40,195 nucleotides of DNA, taken from the NCBI GenBank assembly GCA_036500205.1, contig DASYCK010000049.1, positions 1 through 40,195 of the forward strand. The letters are read 5' to 3'. The position numbers and the translations under genes are program-made. Shown piece by piece: positions 17,427 to 25,883 of the stretch (position 1 is the first letter of the stretch; every line of letters starts with the position of its first letter). Source of the stretch: DASYCK01 sp036500205 (GTDB lineage Bacteria > Myxococcota_A > Polyangia > Fen-1088). The notes under the pieces were generated by a model. It was not told the origin of the DNA. It was given only the letters and a program-made list of their open reading frames with translations, and did not search any database.

Positions 17427-19019
17427 TTACCATTTCTCCGCACGTTTGGAGGGGGGCGCCGTCGGGGACGTCTCGGGCGGGGCAGCGCGGGGGGGCGAGG
17501 CGGGGTTGGCGCGGGCGCGGGCGCGCTCCGGCCTGGCGGGTGCGGTGCCGTGCGTGTGCGCGCGCACCAGCGAGACGGTGCGGTCGGAGTTGGCGTCGAT
17601 GGGCAAGGCGAGCCGCAGCGGCGCGAAGCCGGTCTTCGTCAACCGCAGCGCGAAGGCGCCCGGCCCGCGCGGATGAACGAGCTCGACCGGCGTGACCCCG
17701 AGCGATTCGCCCGTGTCTTCACGGATCACGGTGGCCCCCGGCGGGTCCGAGCGCAGCGACAGCTGCACGTCGGTAGGTGCCGGCGGCGTCTCGGCGCGCG
17801 GCGCCGGCGCGGGTTCGACGGCCGCCGCGGGCGTCTCGGCCTTGTGAGCGGGCACCTCGTCGGCGATCGGCGCTGGACGCGGTTGATTCACCCGCGCCAG
17901 GTCGACGGGAGGCTGGCGATGGGATGGCGAGAACACCAGCACGCCGGCGATCGCCGCGGCCGCCGCGGTCGCGCCGGCCAGCACGAGGGGCAGTCGCGAG
18001 CGTCGTGCGCGCTCCGTGGAGACCGTGGTCGGCGCGCGGGACGGAGGCTCGTCGGGCGCACGTTCGATCGCTCCCGTCGCCGAGCGCATAGTCGTCGACG
18101 TCGGGACGCGCGAGGTGTCGCCGAGGGCATCCGACGATACGGGGCGGGGCGCGCGTTCACTCACGGCACCGAGCGGAACGGTCCGCAGCGCCGCCTCCAG
18201 CTCGTTCATCGAGGCGAACCGATCCTGCGCCGACTTCGCCAGCGCCTTGAGGATGATCGCCTCCATGCCGCCGGGGATGCTCGCGTTTCGCGCGCGCGGC
18301 GGCTCCGGCTCACGGGTCAGATGCATGAGGACGATCTCGCCCCAGCCCTGGCTCACGAAGGGGGGAGCGCCGCACAGCATCTCGTACAGGATGATTCCCA
18401 GCGCGTAGACGTCGGTGCGCTGGTCGATCTCGTCGGTGAAGCCGCGACACTGCTCGGGCGACATGTACGGGGGCGTCCCCATCAACGCACCGGCCTGCGT
18501 CTTCGCCGACGAGCCGGACAGGTCGCCGCGCAGCTTGGCGATCCCGAAGTCCAGCACCTTCACCCGCTCGTGACGCGGCTGCGATTCGTCGCGAACGAGA
18601 AAGATGTTGTCGGGCTTCAGATCGCGATGGACGATCCCCTTGTCGTGGGCGGCGGCGAGCGCGGAGGCCACCTGCCGGCCGATGTCGACGGCATCGGCCA
18701 GGGACAGATCCTTCAGGCGCGCCAGACGCTGCGCCAGGCTCTCGCCGTCGAGGTACTCCATCATCAGATAGGGCACGCCGGAGGGGAGGCGCCCCACGTC
18801 GATGATGTCGATGATGTTGGAGTGGCGGATGGCGTTGGCGGCCCGCGCCTCGTTCATGAACCGCTCGACGATGGCGGCGTCCTCGGCGAACTCGCGTCGC
18901 AGCACCTTCACGGCGGCCTTGCGCCCCATGTACGGATGCTCGGCCAGGTAGACGGCGCCCATGCCCCCTTCGCCCAGCAGAGACATGAGTCGATAGTTGT
19001 TGACCGTCTGTCCGATCAT
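17427..19019 (-). CDS. Membrane Ser/Thr protein kinase with PEGA domain
   Basis: An eukaryotic-like kinase of 530 residues. The Gly loop is LLGEGGMGAVY (14-24), the ATP-binding Lys is Lys38 (AAVKVL), the catalytic loop is HRDLKPDN with Asp133, the metal-binding DFG has Asp157, and GTPPYMSPEQ follows. All key residues are intact. After about 280 comes a low-complexity linker, then a transmembrane helix LPLVLAGATAAAAAIAGVLVF near 340-360, then a Pro/Ala region and a PEGA domain (LSLRSDPPGATVI...GVTPVEL) in the extracytoplasmic part. The ATG at 19019 gives the usual start MIGQTVNNYRL; in-frame starts at 19043 and 19064 exist. The gene heads the operon 19019-12834, whose other products are exported, which suggests that it senses or controls the envelope. 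Confidence 0.93.
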   Translation of the reverse strand: MIGQTVNNYRLMSLLGEGGMGAVYLAEHPYMGRKAAVKVLRREFAEDAAIVERFMNEARAANAIRHSNIIDIIDVGRLPSGVPYLMMEYLDGESLAQRLARLKDLSLADAVDIGRQVASALAAAHDKGIVHRDLKPDNIFLVRDESQPRHERVKVLDFGIAKLRGDLSGSSAKTQAGALMGTPPYMSPEQCRGFTDEIDQRTDVYALGIILYEMLCGAPPFVSQGWGEIVLMHLTREPEPPRARNASIPGGMEAIILKALAKSAQDRFASMNELEAALRTVPLGAVSERAPRPVSSDALGDTSRVPTSTTMRSATGAIERAPDEPPSRAPTTVSTERARRSRLPLVLAGATAAAAAIAGVLVFSPSHRQPPVDLARVNQPRPAPIADEVPAHKAETPAAAVEPAPAPRAETPPAPTDVQLSLRSDPPGATVIREDTGESLGVTPVELVHPRGPGAFALRLTKTGFAPLRLALPIDANSDRTVSLVRAHTHGTAPARPERARARANPASPPRAAPPETSPTAPPSKRAEKW

Positions 19020-19151
19020 GAACACTCGTCCGATCGATTCCATTGTAGACCAGGCAGGGGCCAATCAATACGCGGTCGAAACCGTCCAGGAAACACGCGT
19101 GATCGCCGTCCGTTCTCGGGGCGGCGCATGCGTGGTAGGTCTCAGCGGCCC

Positions 19152-19468
19152 ATGGAAAGCGAGAACCAGCAAGACGACATTCGCGCGCTCATTCACGCGA
19201 TTCACGAAGACCGCGTCGCCGCCAGGCAGAAGGAAAAGCGCGAGGGGTGAACCCGCTGCGTGTCGCTGATGATCGTGGTGCTGGCGGTGGCGACCGCGAT
19301 TGGTTCACTGAAGGCCGGCGGGTTCGGCGGCAAGGTGATGCTGTACCAGTCGCAGGCGTCCGACAGCTGGGCCTTCTATCAGGCGAAGAGCATCAAGCAG
19401 CGCATCGCCGAGCTGGTGGCGCACAGCAGCGGAAGATCTTGTGGGGTGCGTCGGGGCTGCTGGGATAG
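19152..19468 (+). pseudogene. Decayed DUF4337-like gene
   Basis: From ATG 19152 the frame reads MESENQQDDIRALIHAI, then stops at TGA 19248-19250. The same frame goes straight on as TRCVSLMIVVLAVATAIG, then GKVMLYQSQASDSWAFYQAKSIKQRIAEL. The hydrophobic helix followed by ASDxWAFYQAKSIK is the core signature of DUF4337 membrane proteins. Near 19427 the match jumps to another frame, QQRKILWGASGLLG then TAG at 19466-19468, which resembles the family C-terminus. The middle of the protein (normally about 180-190 residues) is therefore missing. A premature stop plus an internal deletion with a frameshift is the simplest reading. The remaining 104 bases to 19572 hold nothing I can support. Confidence 0.6.
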
Positions 19469-19572
19469 CCACCCTCGCCATCGACCCGGTCGCCCCCCGT
19501 TTCCGTGTCGGCGGCGAACCGCCACCGGCGAAAGCCGGGAAGGATTCGTGACGAGCGTGACCTCCCGCCCTC

Positions 19573-20907
19573 TCAGGTGAGGCAGCCCTCGATCGATTCG
19601 TACTCGGCGCGCAGATCCAGGGACAGCTGATTCATGACCACGCGGGGAATCCCGAACTCGGCGGCGCAGCGGTCGATGGTCGTTTCGCTGAGCTTGCGAT
19701 CGGTGGTCGGGTCGGGCTCCTCCACCATCTTGGAGGCCAGGAAGTCACCCAGCACAAACAGGTTCCACCACACGGCGTCGCACACGGGCGGCACCTCGCG
19801 ATGATGTTGCGCCACCGTCGCCGGGAGGGCCTTGCCCAGGTTCCACCGCTCGACCATGGCCTTCCCCACCTCCTCGTGGGTTCGCTTCACCATCTCGAGC
19901 GCGGTGGCCGTGTCGCTTACATCCTCGCTGGTCAGGTTGTCACTGGCGCGCTCGCTGATGACCCAGAACAGCAGCGTGGCGCCCACGTCCGCCATCAGGC
20001 CGATGAGGTAGGCGGTGTCGCCGTCCACCCCCGTGGAGGGATCGAGGAGATCGCAGAGTGCGCGCATGGACACCCCCCGCGCCACCGAGCGGCGCCACAC
20101 CACGGTGAGCAGCTCGCGATAGGGGCCGGTGCGAACGTTGCACAGCCCCTGCAAGAAGATCGTCCGCACCAGATTTCCAACGTGCTTCAACCCCAGCCGC
20201 GTCACCGCGGTCTTGGTGTTCGTGGCGCGCGGCATGTGGGAGAACTGCGCCGAGTTCGCCATGCGCAACATGTCGGCCGCCATGCGCGAATCGCGCTCCA
20301 CGGTCTCGGCGATGTGATCGATCGACGACTTGGGATCTTCGATCTGCGTGCGCAGCTGATCGAGCAGCGATGGGATCGTGGGCAGCACGATCTCCCCTTG
20401 ACGCAGCTTGGCCTGCAGGGCCGTGAACCGGGAGGCGCGCTTCTCGTTGGGTGTGGCGGTCGGCGCCGCCGGGTCGGCCGGCGCCGCGGTCGGCAGGCGA
20501 TCTTGACGTTTCAGCTCGATCGCTCGGGTCACCGCCGACATCAGCTCGGTCAGGTTCCAGGGCTTGCGCAGAAAATCGACAGCCCCCCAGCGCAGGATCT
20601 TGATGACGTCCTCGATGTTCCCCTGGCCGCTCATCACGATCACGCGCGGCAGCGACCGGTAGCCGGCCGCCTGCAGCCGCTGCATGAAGGTGTGCCCATC
20701 CATGCCCGGCATGCGGAGATCGAGGATGATGATGTCGGGATCGTGCGCCGCCACGGTGGCCAGGCCACCCTCGCCGTGATTGGCCTCGAGGATCTCGTAG
20801 CCGAGGCGTCGCAACGTCCGCCCCAGCGCCACCCGTACCGGCTCCTCGTCGTCGACGACCAGCACGCGTCCCTGGGACGCCTTCGCGATCATGGGTGCTT
20901 GGCTCAA
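19573..20907 (-). CDS. Response regulator with HDOD output domain
   Basis: A soluble 444-residue protein. The receiver spans 12-130 with Asp63 (IIILDLRMP), acidic pair DDE at 19-21 and Lys in LRKPW. A Pro/Ala linker (140-160) leads to an HDOD domain at about 165-370, recognised by LPTIPSLLDQL, VERDSRMAADMLRMANSAQF, TAVTRLGL and the later AYLIGLMADVGATLLFW and HHREVPP stretch. HDOD domains are degenerate HD domains that bind partner proteins in signalling; no nucleotide-hydrolase metal motif is evident. The gene starts one base after the stop of the membrane PAS gene, so the two are almost certainly one operon and the PAS protein is its likely input. Confidence 0.92.
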   Translation of the reverse strand: MSQAPMIAKASQGRVLVVDDEEPVRVALGRTLRRLGYEILEANHGEGGLATVAAHDPDIIILDLRMPGMDGHTFMQRLQAAGYRSLPRVIVMSGQGNIEDVIKILRWGAVDFLRKPWNLTELMSAVTRAIELKRQDRLPTAAPADPAAPTATPNEKRASRFTALQAKLRQGEIVLPTIPSLLDQLRTQIEDPKSSIDHIAETVERDSRMAADMLRMANSAQFSHMPRATNTKTAVTRLGLKHVGNLVRTIFLQGLCNVRTGPYRELLTVVWRRSVARGVSMRALCDLLDPSTGVDGDTAYLIGLMADVGATLLFWVISERASDNLTSEDVSDTATALEMVKRTHEEVGKAMVERWNLGKALPATVAQHHREVPPVCDAVWWNLFVLGDFLASKMVEEPDPTTDRKLSETTIDRCAAEFGIPRVVMNQLSLDLRAEYESIEGCLT

Positions 20908-20908
20908 T

Positions 20909-22030
20909 TCACGCCCCCTCTTCCGGGTAGTGTTGCTCGAGGCAGCTGTTGCACAGCGTGTGCGTGAAGCTCGCCTCGGTGTGACCGGTCACGTACGTCT
21001 CCAGCGTCTGCCACTCATCGGGAGTGGCGCGAATCCGGCTGCAATGCATGCAGATGGGCAACATGCCTTGCAGCTGGCGCACCTGCTCCTTGGCCTGCTC
21101 CAGCTCGCGAATCTTGGAGCGAAGCGAGTCCTCCAGGGCGCGCCGATCGGTGATGTCGCGCATGACGGTGACGACCATGGTCTGCTGGTTCACGGACTCG
21201 GCCCGCGCCGTCTTCACCGACATGGCGATCTGGCCGAAGCGCGTCGTCACCTCCGAATCGATCGACAGCGGTTCACCCCGCTCCAGCGTCTCCAGCTCCT
21301 GGCGAACGATCGGCTCGGTGTTGTAGCCGGTGGCGCCGTCGAACTGTCGCCCCGCCTCGTTCGTCAACACCAGGTCGCGCTCGGCGTTGCGGACGAAGAT
21401 CGGATCGGGAATCGTCTCGATGATCTGCTTCATGAGCTGGCGCTCGCGCAGCAGGCGCTGCATGGCCACCCGGCGCACCACCCCCATGCGGTGGACCCCG
21501 AAGCAGATCGCGATGAGGAGCGTCGCCAGGCCCGACAGCACCTCCAGCTCGATCTTGCCCCCCGGCCGGAGCACCATGAGGGCGCACAGCAGCGCCAGCG
21601 AACCGATCGAGTAGCCGATCGCCAGGCTCAGCTTCGTGATGACCGTCCCCACCGAGGCGAAGACGATGTAGAGGCCGGCCACGTAAGCGAAGGCGAAGTC
21701 GTTTCGCCACACCAGCGACAGGTAGTGCCCGGTCAGGGCCGCCAGCACCACCGTCTCGAAGTGAGGAATGGCGCGCCGGAACCAGCCCAGGCGCGAGAAG
21801 AGGACGGCCAGGAGCGCCACCGCGCCAACGCCCAGCCGCTCGCCGAGCGAGTCGCGCGGCGCGGTCATGAGCGCCTTGAAGACCCAGTGCCAGGCTGGAT
21901 AACAGACCGCCACGGCGGCGCAGATCAGCTCTGAAGCTCGCCGCGCCCTCCCGTCCCCCTTGGCGTCTCCCCCCCAGCCATCGGAAAACAGCCGGACGGG
22001 AATACCTTCGCTGGTCAACAGATCGTGCAA
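20909..22030 (-). CDS. Membrane PAS sensor with Cys-rich C-terminal tail, no kinase domain
   Basis: A 373-residue protein with about six transmembrane helices (roughly 33-190), a coiled stretch RLLRERQLMKQI, a PAS domain at about 205-300 (IPDPIFVRNAERDLVLTN... ending MRDITDRRALEDSL), a second coil, and a C-terminal CxxC...CxxC tail (Cys327, Cys330, Cys360, Cys363) of the form LPICMHCSRIR...LCNSCLEQHYPE. That tail is found at the end of many PAS/GAF signalling proteins and probably binds metal. There is no histidine kinase, GGDEF or other catalytic domain. The TTG at 22030 is chosen because GGAGGA lies five bases upstream. It is likely to pass a membrane or metal signal to the downstream REC-HDOD protein by contact. 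Confidence 0.88.
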   Translation of the reverse strand: MHDLLTSEGIPVRLFSDGWGGDAKGDGRARRASELICAAVAVCYPAWHWVFKALMTAPRDSLGERLGVGAVALLAVLFSRLGWFRRAIPHFETVVLAALTGHYLSLVWRNDFAFAYVAGLYIVFASVGTVITKLSLAIGYSIGSLALLCALMVLRPGGKIELEVLSGLATLLIAICFGVHRMGVVRRVAMQRLLRERQLMKQIIETIPDPIFVRNAERDLVLTNEAGRQFDGATGYNTEPIVRQELETLERGEPLSIDSEVTTRFGQIAMSVKTARAESVNQQTMVVTVMRDITDRRALEDSLRSKIRELEQAKEQVRQLQGMLPICMHCSRIRATPDEWQTLETYVTGHTEASFTHTLCNSCLEQHYPEEGA

Positions 22031-22121
22031 ACGGGTCCTCCGCCCCGCTATCTCGACACCTTGGGTCCGCCGGTTGAGCGAATGGGCTCAATGAATCCAG
22101 AAAACGGACGATGGGAGAGGC
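22031..22121. promoter_or_regulatory. Divergent promoter with inverted repeat TTGAGC-N6-GCTCAA
   Basis: This 91-bp region separates the membrane PAS gene (-) from the REC-EAL gene (+). A perfect 6-bp inverted repeat with a 6-base spacer lies at 22074-22091, placed where a dimeric repressor or activator could act on both genes. GGGAGAGG just before the GTG at 22122 is the ribosome binding site of the EAL gene. Confidence 0.45.
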
Positions 22122-23345
22122 GTGCAACTGGGAGTGGGAAACAAGCAGGCGGAGTCGGATCCCGCGGGGAGCCCGAAGCCAGCCGACAAGGGGACCGTGC
22201 TGCTGGTCGATGACGAGGCGAACATCACCGCCGTCTACGCCCGCCAGTTGCGGAAAAGTGGCCTGATCGTCGAGGTGGTGACCGATGCGGTCGCCGCCGC
22301 CGAGCTGTGCCGCCAGCGGGACTTCGACGTGCTGGTCAGCGACGTGACCATGCCCAAGATGAGTGGCCTCGAGCTGCTGCGCTCGGTCCGCGAGCACGAT
22401 CTCGATCTGCCGGTGGTCCTGATGACCGGGGGGCCCGACGTGGCCGACGCCATCAAGGCCATGGAATACGGGGCCTTTCGCTACCTGGCCAAGCCGGTGC
22501 CGCTGGCCGAGTTGACCGACGTGGTGACGCGCGCGGCGCGGCTGCACCAGATGGCGATCGTCCGCCGCGAGGCCCTCGAGCTGGCGCGCGACGGGGGGCG
22601 TCAAATCAGCGATCGGGCGGGCCTGGAGAGCCGCTTCGCCAGCGCGCTCGACACGCTGTGGATGGCGTATCAGCCGATCGTGTCATGGTCGAGTCGTTGC
22701 GTGTTCGCGCACGAGGCCCTCGTTCGCACCGAGGAGCCGACCTTGCGGCGTCCCGACGATCTCCTGGACGCCGCCGAGCGGCTGGGACGCTTGCACCTGC
22801 TGGGACGAACCATCCGCGCCAAGGCGGCGCGGACGATGGCGGAGACCTCGATGGAAGGGCTGCTGTTCGTCAACCTCCACACCGAGGATCTGGCCGACGA
22901 GGATCTGTTTTCGCCGAAGGCGCCGCTGTCGGCGTTCGCCTCGCGCGTGGTCCTCGAGATCACCGAGCGAGCGGCCCTCGACCGCATCGACGAGCCGATG
23001 CAACGGATGAAGAGGCTGCGCGCCATGGGCTACCGGATCGCCGTCGACGATCTGGGCGCCGGCTACGCCGGGTTGACCAGCTTCGCCCAGCTCGAACCGG
23101 AGGTCGTCAAGGTCGACATGTCGCTGGTGCGCGGGATCGATCAGTCGTTGACGAAGCAGAAGCTGATGCGGTCTATCATCGACCTGTGCCACGACTTGAA
23201 GATTCAGATCGTCGCCGAGGGGATCGAGACGCTGGAGGAGCGCAACACGCTCATCCGTCTGGGCGGCGATCTGTGCCAGGGGTACCTGTTCGCGAAGCCG
23301 GAGCGCCCGTTCCCCCGGGTCACGTTCGAGCCCAGCCGCGACTGA
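22122..23345 (+). CDS. Response regulator with EAL c-di-GMP phosphodiesterase domain
   Basis: A 407-residue protein: receiver at 24-142 with Asp74 (VLVSDVTMP) and Lys in LAKPV, then EAL domain at about 165-400. The catalytic set is complete: EAL (198-200), Asn251 (FVNLH), Glu279 and Glu282 (LEITE), Asp309-Asp310 in the DDLGAGYAGL loop, Lys330 (VVKVD), Glu366 (AEGIET) and Gln386 (QGYLF). It should therefore hydrolyse c-di-GMP to pGpG when activated by phosphorylation. The GTG at 22122 has a strong GGGAGAGG site. Its stop overlaps the start region of the polysaccharide deacetylase gene, which ties c-di-GMP turnover to polysaccharide modification. No kinase partner is adjacent; the hybrid kinases at 9-13 kb are candidates. 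Confidence 0.94.
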   Translation: MQLGVGNKQAESDPAGSPKPADKGTVLLVDDEANITAVYARQLRKSGLIVEVVTDAVAAAELCRQRDFDVLVSDVTMPKMSGLELLRSVREHDLDLPVVLMTGGPDVADAIKAMEYGAFRYLAKPVPLAELTDVVTRAARLHQMAIVRREALELARDGGRQISDRAGLESRFASALDTLWMAYQPIVSWSSRCVFAHEALVRTEEPTLRRPDDLLDAAERLGRLHLLGRTIRAKAARTMAETSMEGLLFVNLHTEDLADEDLFSPKAPLSAFASRVVLEITERAALDRIDEPMQRMKRLRAMGYRIAVDDLGAGYAGLTSFAQLEPEVVKVDMSLVRGIDQSLTKQKLMRSIIDLCHDLKIQIVAEGIETLEERNTLIRLGGDLCQGYLFAKPERPFPRVTFEPSRD

Positions 23346-24412
23346 GTCGCTTCGCGAGAGTTCTTCCGGCGCTGTTCACCGCGTTGCTCGGCGGCTGCAT
23401 CATCCCCGGCGCCAACGATCCCGCCTCGGCGGGCGCCGATGGGGCGGAGACCGTGAAGCTCGAGCGGTTGCGCGTCGCTCCCTCGGGTCTGCCCCTCCTC
23501 GCCACCACGGGAGCCGTACCGAAGCCACACGGCGTGGCGGGGAATCTGACCGTGCTCGACTGGGCAGGCTTCAAGGGCGCCGTCACGTACACGTTCGACG
23601 ACGCGAACGGCTCGCAGCTCGCGCACTACGACGCGCTGAACGCGCTGGGCGTGCCCCTGACTTTTTTTCCGATCACGAGCAAGCCGGAAGCCGCCGACCC
23701 GGTGTGGGCGCGCGCGGTGAAGGACGGTCACGAGCTGGGGAATCATTCGCGCAGTCACGCCCAGGCGGGGACGGGCGCCGATCTGGACGCGGCGTCGGAC
23801 TTCCTGAAGCAGAAGTTCGGCGTGACCGCCTGGACGATGGCGGCCCCGTTTGGAAACGGCAGCTACGAGGAGCTGGCGAAGACCCGCTTCCTGCTCGACC
23901 GTGGCGTCAGCAACGGGCTGGTGGGGCCGAACGACGACACCGATCCGTTCTGGCTGCCTTGCTACGTCCCGCCCGCCGGCGCGGGCACGGCGGCGTTCGA
24001 CGAACAGATCGATTCGGCGCGGCGGGCCGGGAAGTGGCGGATCGTATTGGTCCACGGCTTCACGGGAGGCAGCGACGGCGCCTACCACCCGGTCGCGCTG
24101 GGGGCGTTCACCGCCAGCGTCCGGCATGCGCGGGCGCTCGGCGATCTGTGGATCGACAGCCTGGTGAACGTCGGAGCGTACTGGCGCGGGCAGAAGCTGC
24201 TCTCGGCGGTCGTTCCGACGAAGGTGCCCACGAAGGCCGGCGACGTCCAGACCTGGAGTTGGACGCTGCCGCCGCACTTTCCGCCCGGAAGGTTTCTGCG
24301 GGTGACGGTCGACGGTGGGACGCTGACGCAGAACGGCCAGCCGGTCGCCTGGAGCGAGCAGGGCTTCTACGAGATCGCGCTCGACGCAGGCGCGCTGACC
24401 TCGTCACCCTGA
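23342..24412 (+). CDS. Polysaccharide deacetylase (NodB-type) lipoprotein
   Basis: About 356 residues. The lipoprotein signal LSRFARVLPALFTALLGGC has a good lipobox (LLGGC), so the protein is probably attached to a membrane outside the cytoplasm. The NodB domain has motif 1 TFDD (metal and base Asp pair), motif 2 NHSRSH (His ligands) and motif 3 AAPFGNGSY. It would remove acetyl groups from a surface or matrix polysaccharide or peptidoglycan. A C-terminal beta domain follows (about 255-356). The start is uncertain: the frame reaches the signal peptide only from CTG at 23342, overlapping the EAL stop as CTGA, or from an in-frame GTG at 23273. Its stop is eight bases from the stop of the convergent GH26 gene. 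Confidence 0.85.
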   Translation: MSRFARVLPALFTALLGGCIIPGANDPASAGADGAETVKLERLRVAPSGLPLLATTGAVPKPHGVAGNLTVLDWAGFKGAVTYTFDDANGSQLAHYDALNALGVPLTFFPITSKPEAADPVWARAVKDGHELGNHSRSHAQAGTGADLDAASDFLKQKFGVTAWTMAAPFGNGSYEELAKTRFLLDRGVSNGLVGPNDDTDPFWLPCYVPPAGAGTAAFDEQIDSARRAGKWRIVLVHGFTGGSDGAYHPVALGAFTASVRHARALGDLWIDSLVNVGAYWRGQKLLSAVVPTKVPTKAGDVQTWSWTLPPHFPPGRFLRVTVDGGTLTQNGQPVAWSEQGFYEIALDAGALTSSP

Positions 24413-24420
24413 CGTCCGTG

Positions 24421-25791
24421 TCAGGGGTTGAAGTAGGGATCGTTCGCCATCGGAACGAAGGCGTTCTTGGACGCGGTCGACGAATCGACGCGCCAGTCGG
24501 TCTCCTTGTTCATGTGAAACCAGACCAGCGCCTTGATGCCCGGAAACGAGCCCTTCAACGCCGGCAGCACCGCGTCGATCCAGGCTGCCTTGTCGCCGCC
24601 CTGCTCGGCGGAGGCCGTCTCGGGAATCATGATCGGCTTGTTCAGCGCGGCGAGCCCGGCGTAGATGGTGGAGGCGATGGCCGAGAACGAACGCCAGCTG
24701 TTGCCGTTGACGGTCCCCCAGTTGTAGCCGTCGAAGCCGACCCAGTCGGCGTAGGCGTCGCCCGGGTAATAGAGATTCCACTGGTTCCAGGCCTCGCCCG
24801 GCACGCTGTCGACGTTGGGGCAGAACACCCAGAGCACGTTGGTGGCGCCGGCCGCGGTGAACAGGTCATGGATGTGGTGATAGGTGGCGATGTACTTCGC
24901 CACGCCGGCCGCGTTCCCGCCGTTGTGGGAACCGTCCCACGGGTACCAGTTGCCGTTCATCTCGTGCCCCCAGCGCAGGAAGAATGGCTTGCCGAGGGCC
25001 TTGGCGGCCTGGGCGCGGGCGCGAATCATCGTGTCGTGATTACCGTTGATGATGTCGTCGAGCGGGATGCCGACGTTGTTCGTCCAGGTCTCCCAGGTGG
25101 CGAGCGGGATGTAGCCAGCGGCGAGGTTGCTGCCGACCCAGCCGGTGTAGTCGTCCGTCCAGCCGAAGAAATTGTGGACCACGCCCAGCTTGCGGCCGAG
25201 CGTCGTCTCGAGGTCGGCCATCGTTCCGGTCCCCACGAAGGCGCCCAGCAACGCGCCCTGCTTGGGGACGAGCAAGGTCGAGCCGCCCGTCGCGGCGCCG
25301 CCGCCCATGCCGCCGCTGGCCGTCCGACCCCCTGGACCGGCGCCGCTCACGCCGCTGCCGGCCTGCCCCCCGGAGCCGGCGCCACCACCGCCGCCCGACG
25401 CCACACCACCCGTGCCCGTCGAGCCGCCGCTTCCGCCCGAGCCGATGGTGCCACCACTTCCCGACGCGCCGCCGGTCACGGGGCTCCCCCCGCTCGCGCC
25501 TCCCGAAGCTGTCGGTCGGCCGCCGCTGCCGGAGGCCGCGCCGCCGCTGCCATTCGTTCCACCCGAGCTGGGGCCGGCGCCGCCGCTGCCGGAGGGCGCG
25601 CCGCCGCTGCCGCCGGGCGTGCCGCCGCTGCCGCCGGGCGTGCCGCCGCTCGACACCGGTCCGCCCGCGCCGCCGGTCTGGCCACCGGCGAGGCCACCCG
25701 TTCCCGCCGTTCCCGGCGAAGAGCCGCCTTGGCAGCCCATCACGAGCACGGCCATGGCTCCGGCGAGAAACAGATGAACACGATCGCGCAT
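24421..25791 (-). CDS. GH26-family beta-mannanase-like lipoprotein
   Basis: A 456-residue lipoprotein. The signal is MRDRVHLFLAGAMAVLVMGC with lipobox VMGC. A Gly/Ser/Thr-rich linker of roughly 130 residues follows, then a GH26 catalytic domain: FFGWTDDY, LRWGHEMNGNWYPW (general acid/base Glu), NVLWVFCPN, WVGFDGYNWG and PIMIPETASAE (nucleophile Glu). It would hydrolyse beta-1,4-mannan or a related glycan at the cell surface. The ATG at 25791 has GGAGGT in front of it. The gene lies 92 bases downstream of the AraC-type gene on the same strand, so that regulator is its likely controller. The linker is encoded in part by exact 21-bp repeats. Confidence 0.9.
   Translation of the reverse strand: MRDRVHLFLAGAMAVLVMGCQGGSSPGTAGTGGLAGGQTGGAGGPVSSGGTPGGSGGTPGGSGGAPSGSGGAGPSSGGTNGSGGAASGSGGRPTASGGASGGSPVTGGASGSGGTIGSGGSGGSTGTGGVASGGGGGAGSGGQAGSGVSGAGPGGRTASGGMGGGAATGGSTLLVPKQGALLGAFVGTGTMADLETTLGRKLGVVHNFFGWTDDYTGWVGSNLAAGYIPLATWETWTNNVGIPLDDIINGNHDTMIRARAQAAKALGKPFFLRWGHEMNGNWYPWDGSHNGGNAAGVAKYIATYHHIHDLFTAAGATNVLWVFCPNVDSVPGEAWNQWNLYYPGDAYADWVGFDGYNWGTVNGNSWRSFSAIASTIYAGLAALNKPIMIPETASAEQGGDKAAWIDAVLPALKGSFPGIKALVWFHMNKETDWRVDSSTASKNAFVPMANDPYFNP
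25579..25641 (-). repeat. 21-bp tandem repeats encoding Gly-rich linker
   Basis: Two exact 21-bp copies (25600-25620 and 25621-25641) follow one imperfect copy (25579-25599), and a partial copy comes after. They encode GGSGGTP-like units of the GH26 linker. The unit keeps the reading frame. Confidence 0.7.
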
Positions 25792-25883
25792 GGGACCTCC
25801 GCTGGGAGGGGAGCTTCCCCCGGCGCCCCGCCCCTGTCCTCGCATCTTGTGACCCGCCCGCCTTTACTCGACGCCCGCTTGTG

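Noticed and set aside
25172..25777. Pro-rich plus-strand frame that looks like a structural protein
   Set aside because: It is the reverse of the GGSGG linker of the GH26 lipoprotein.
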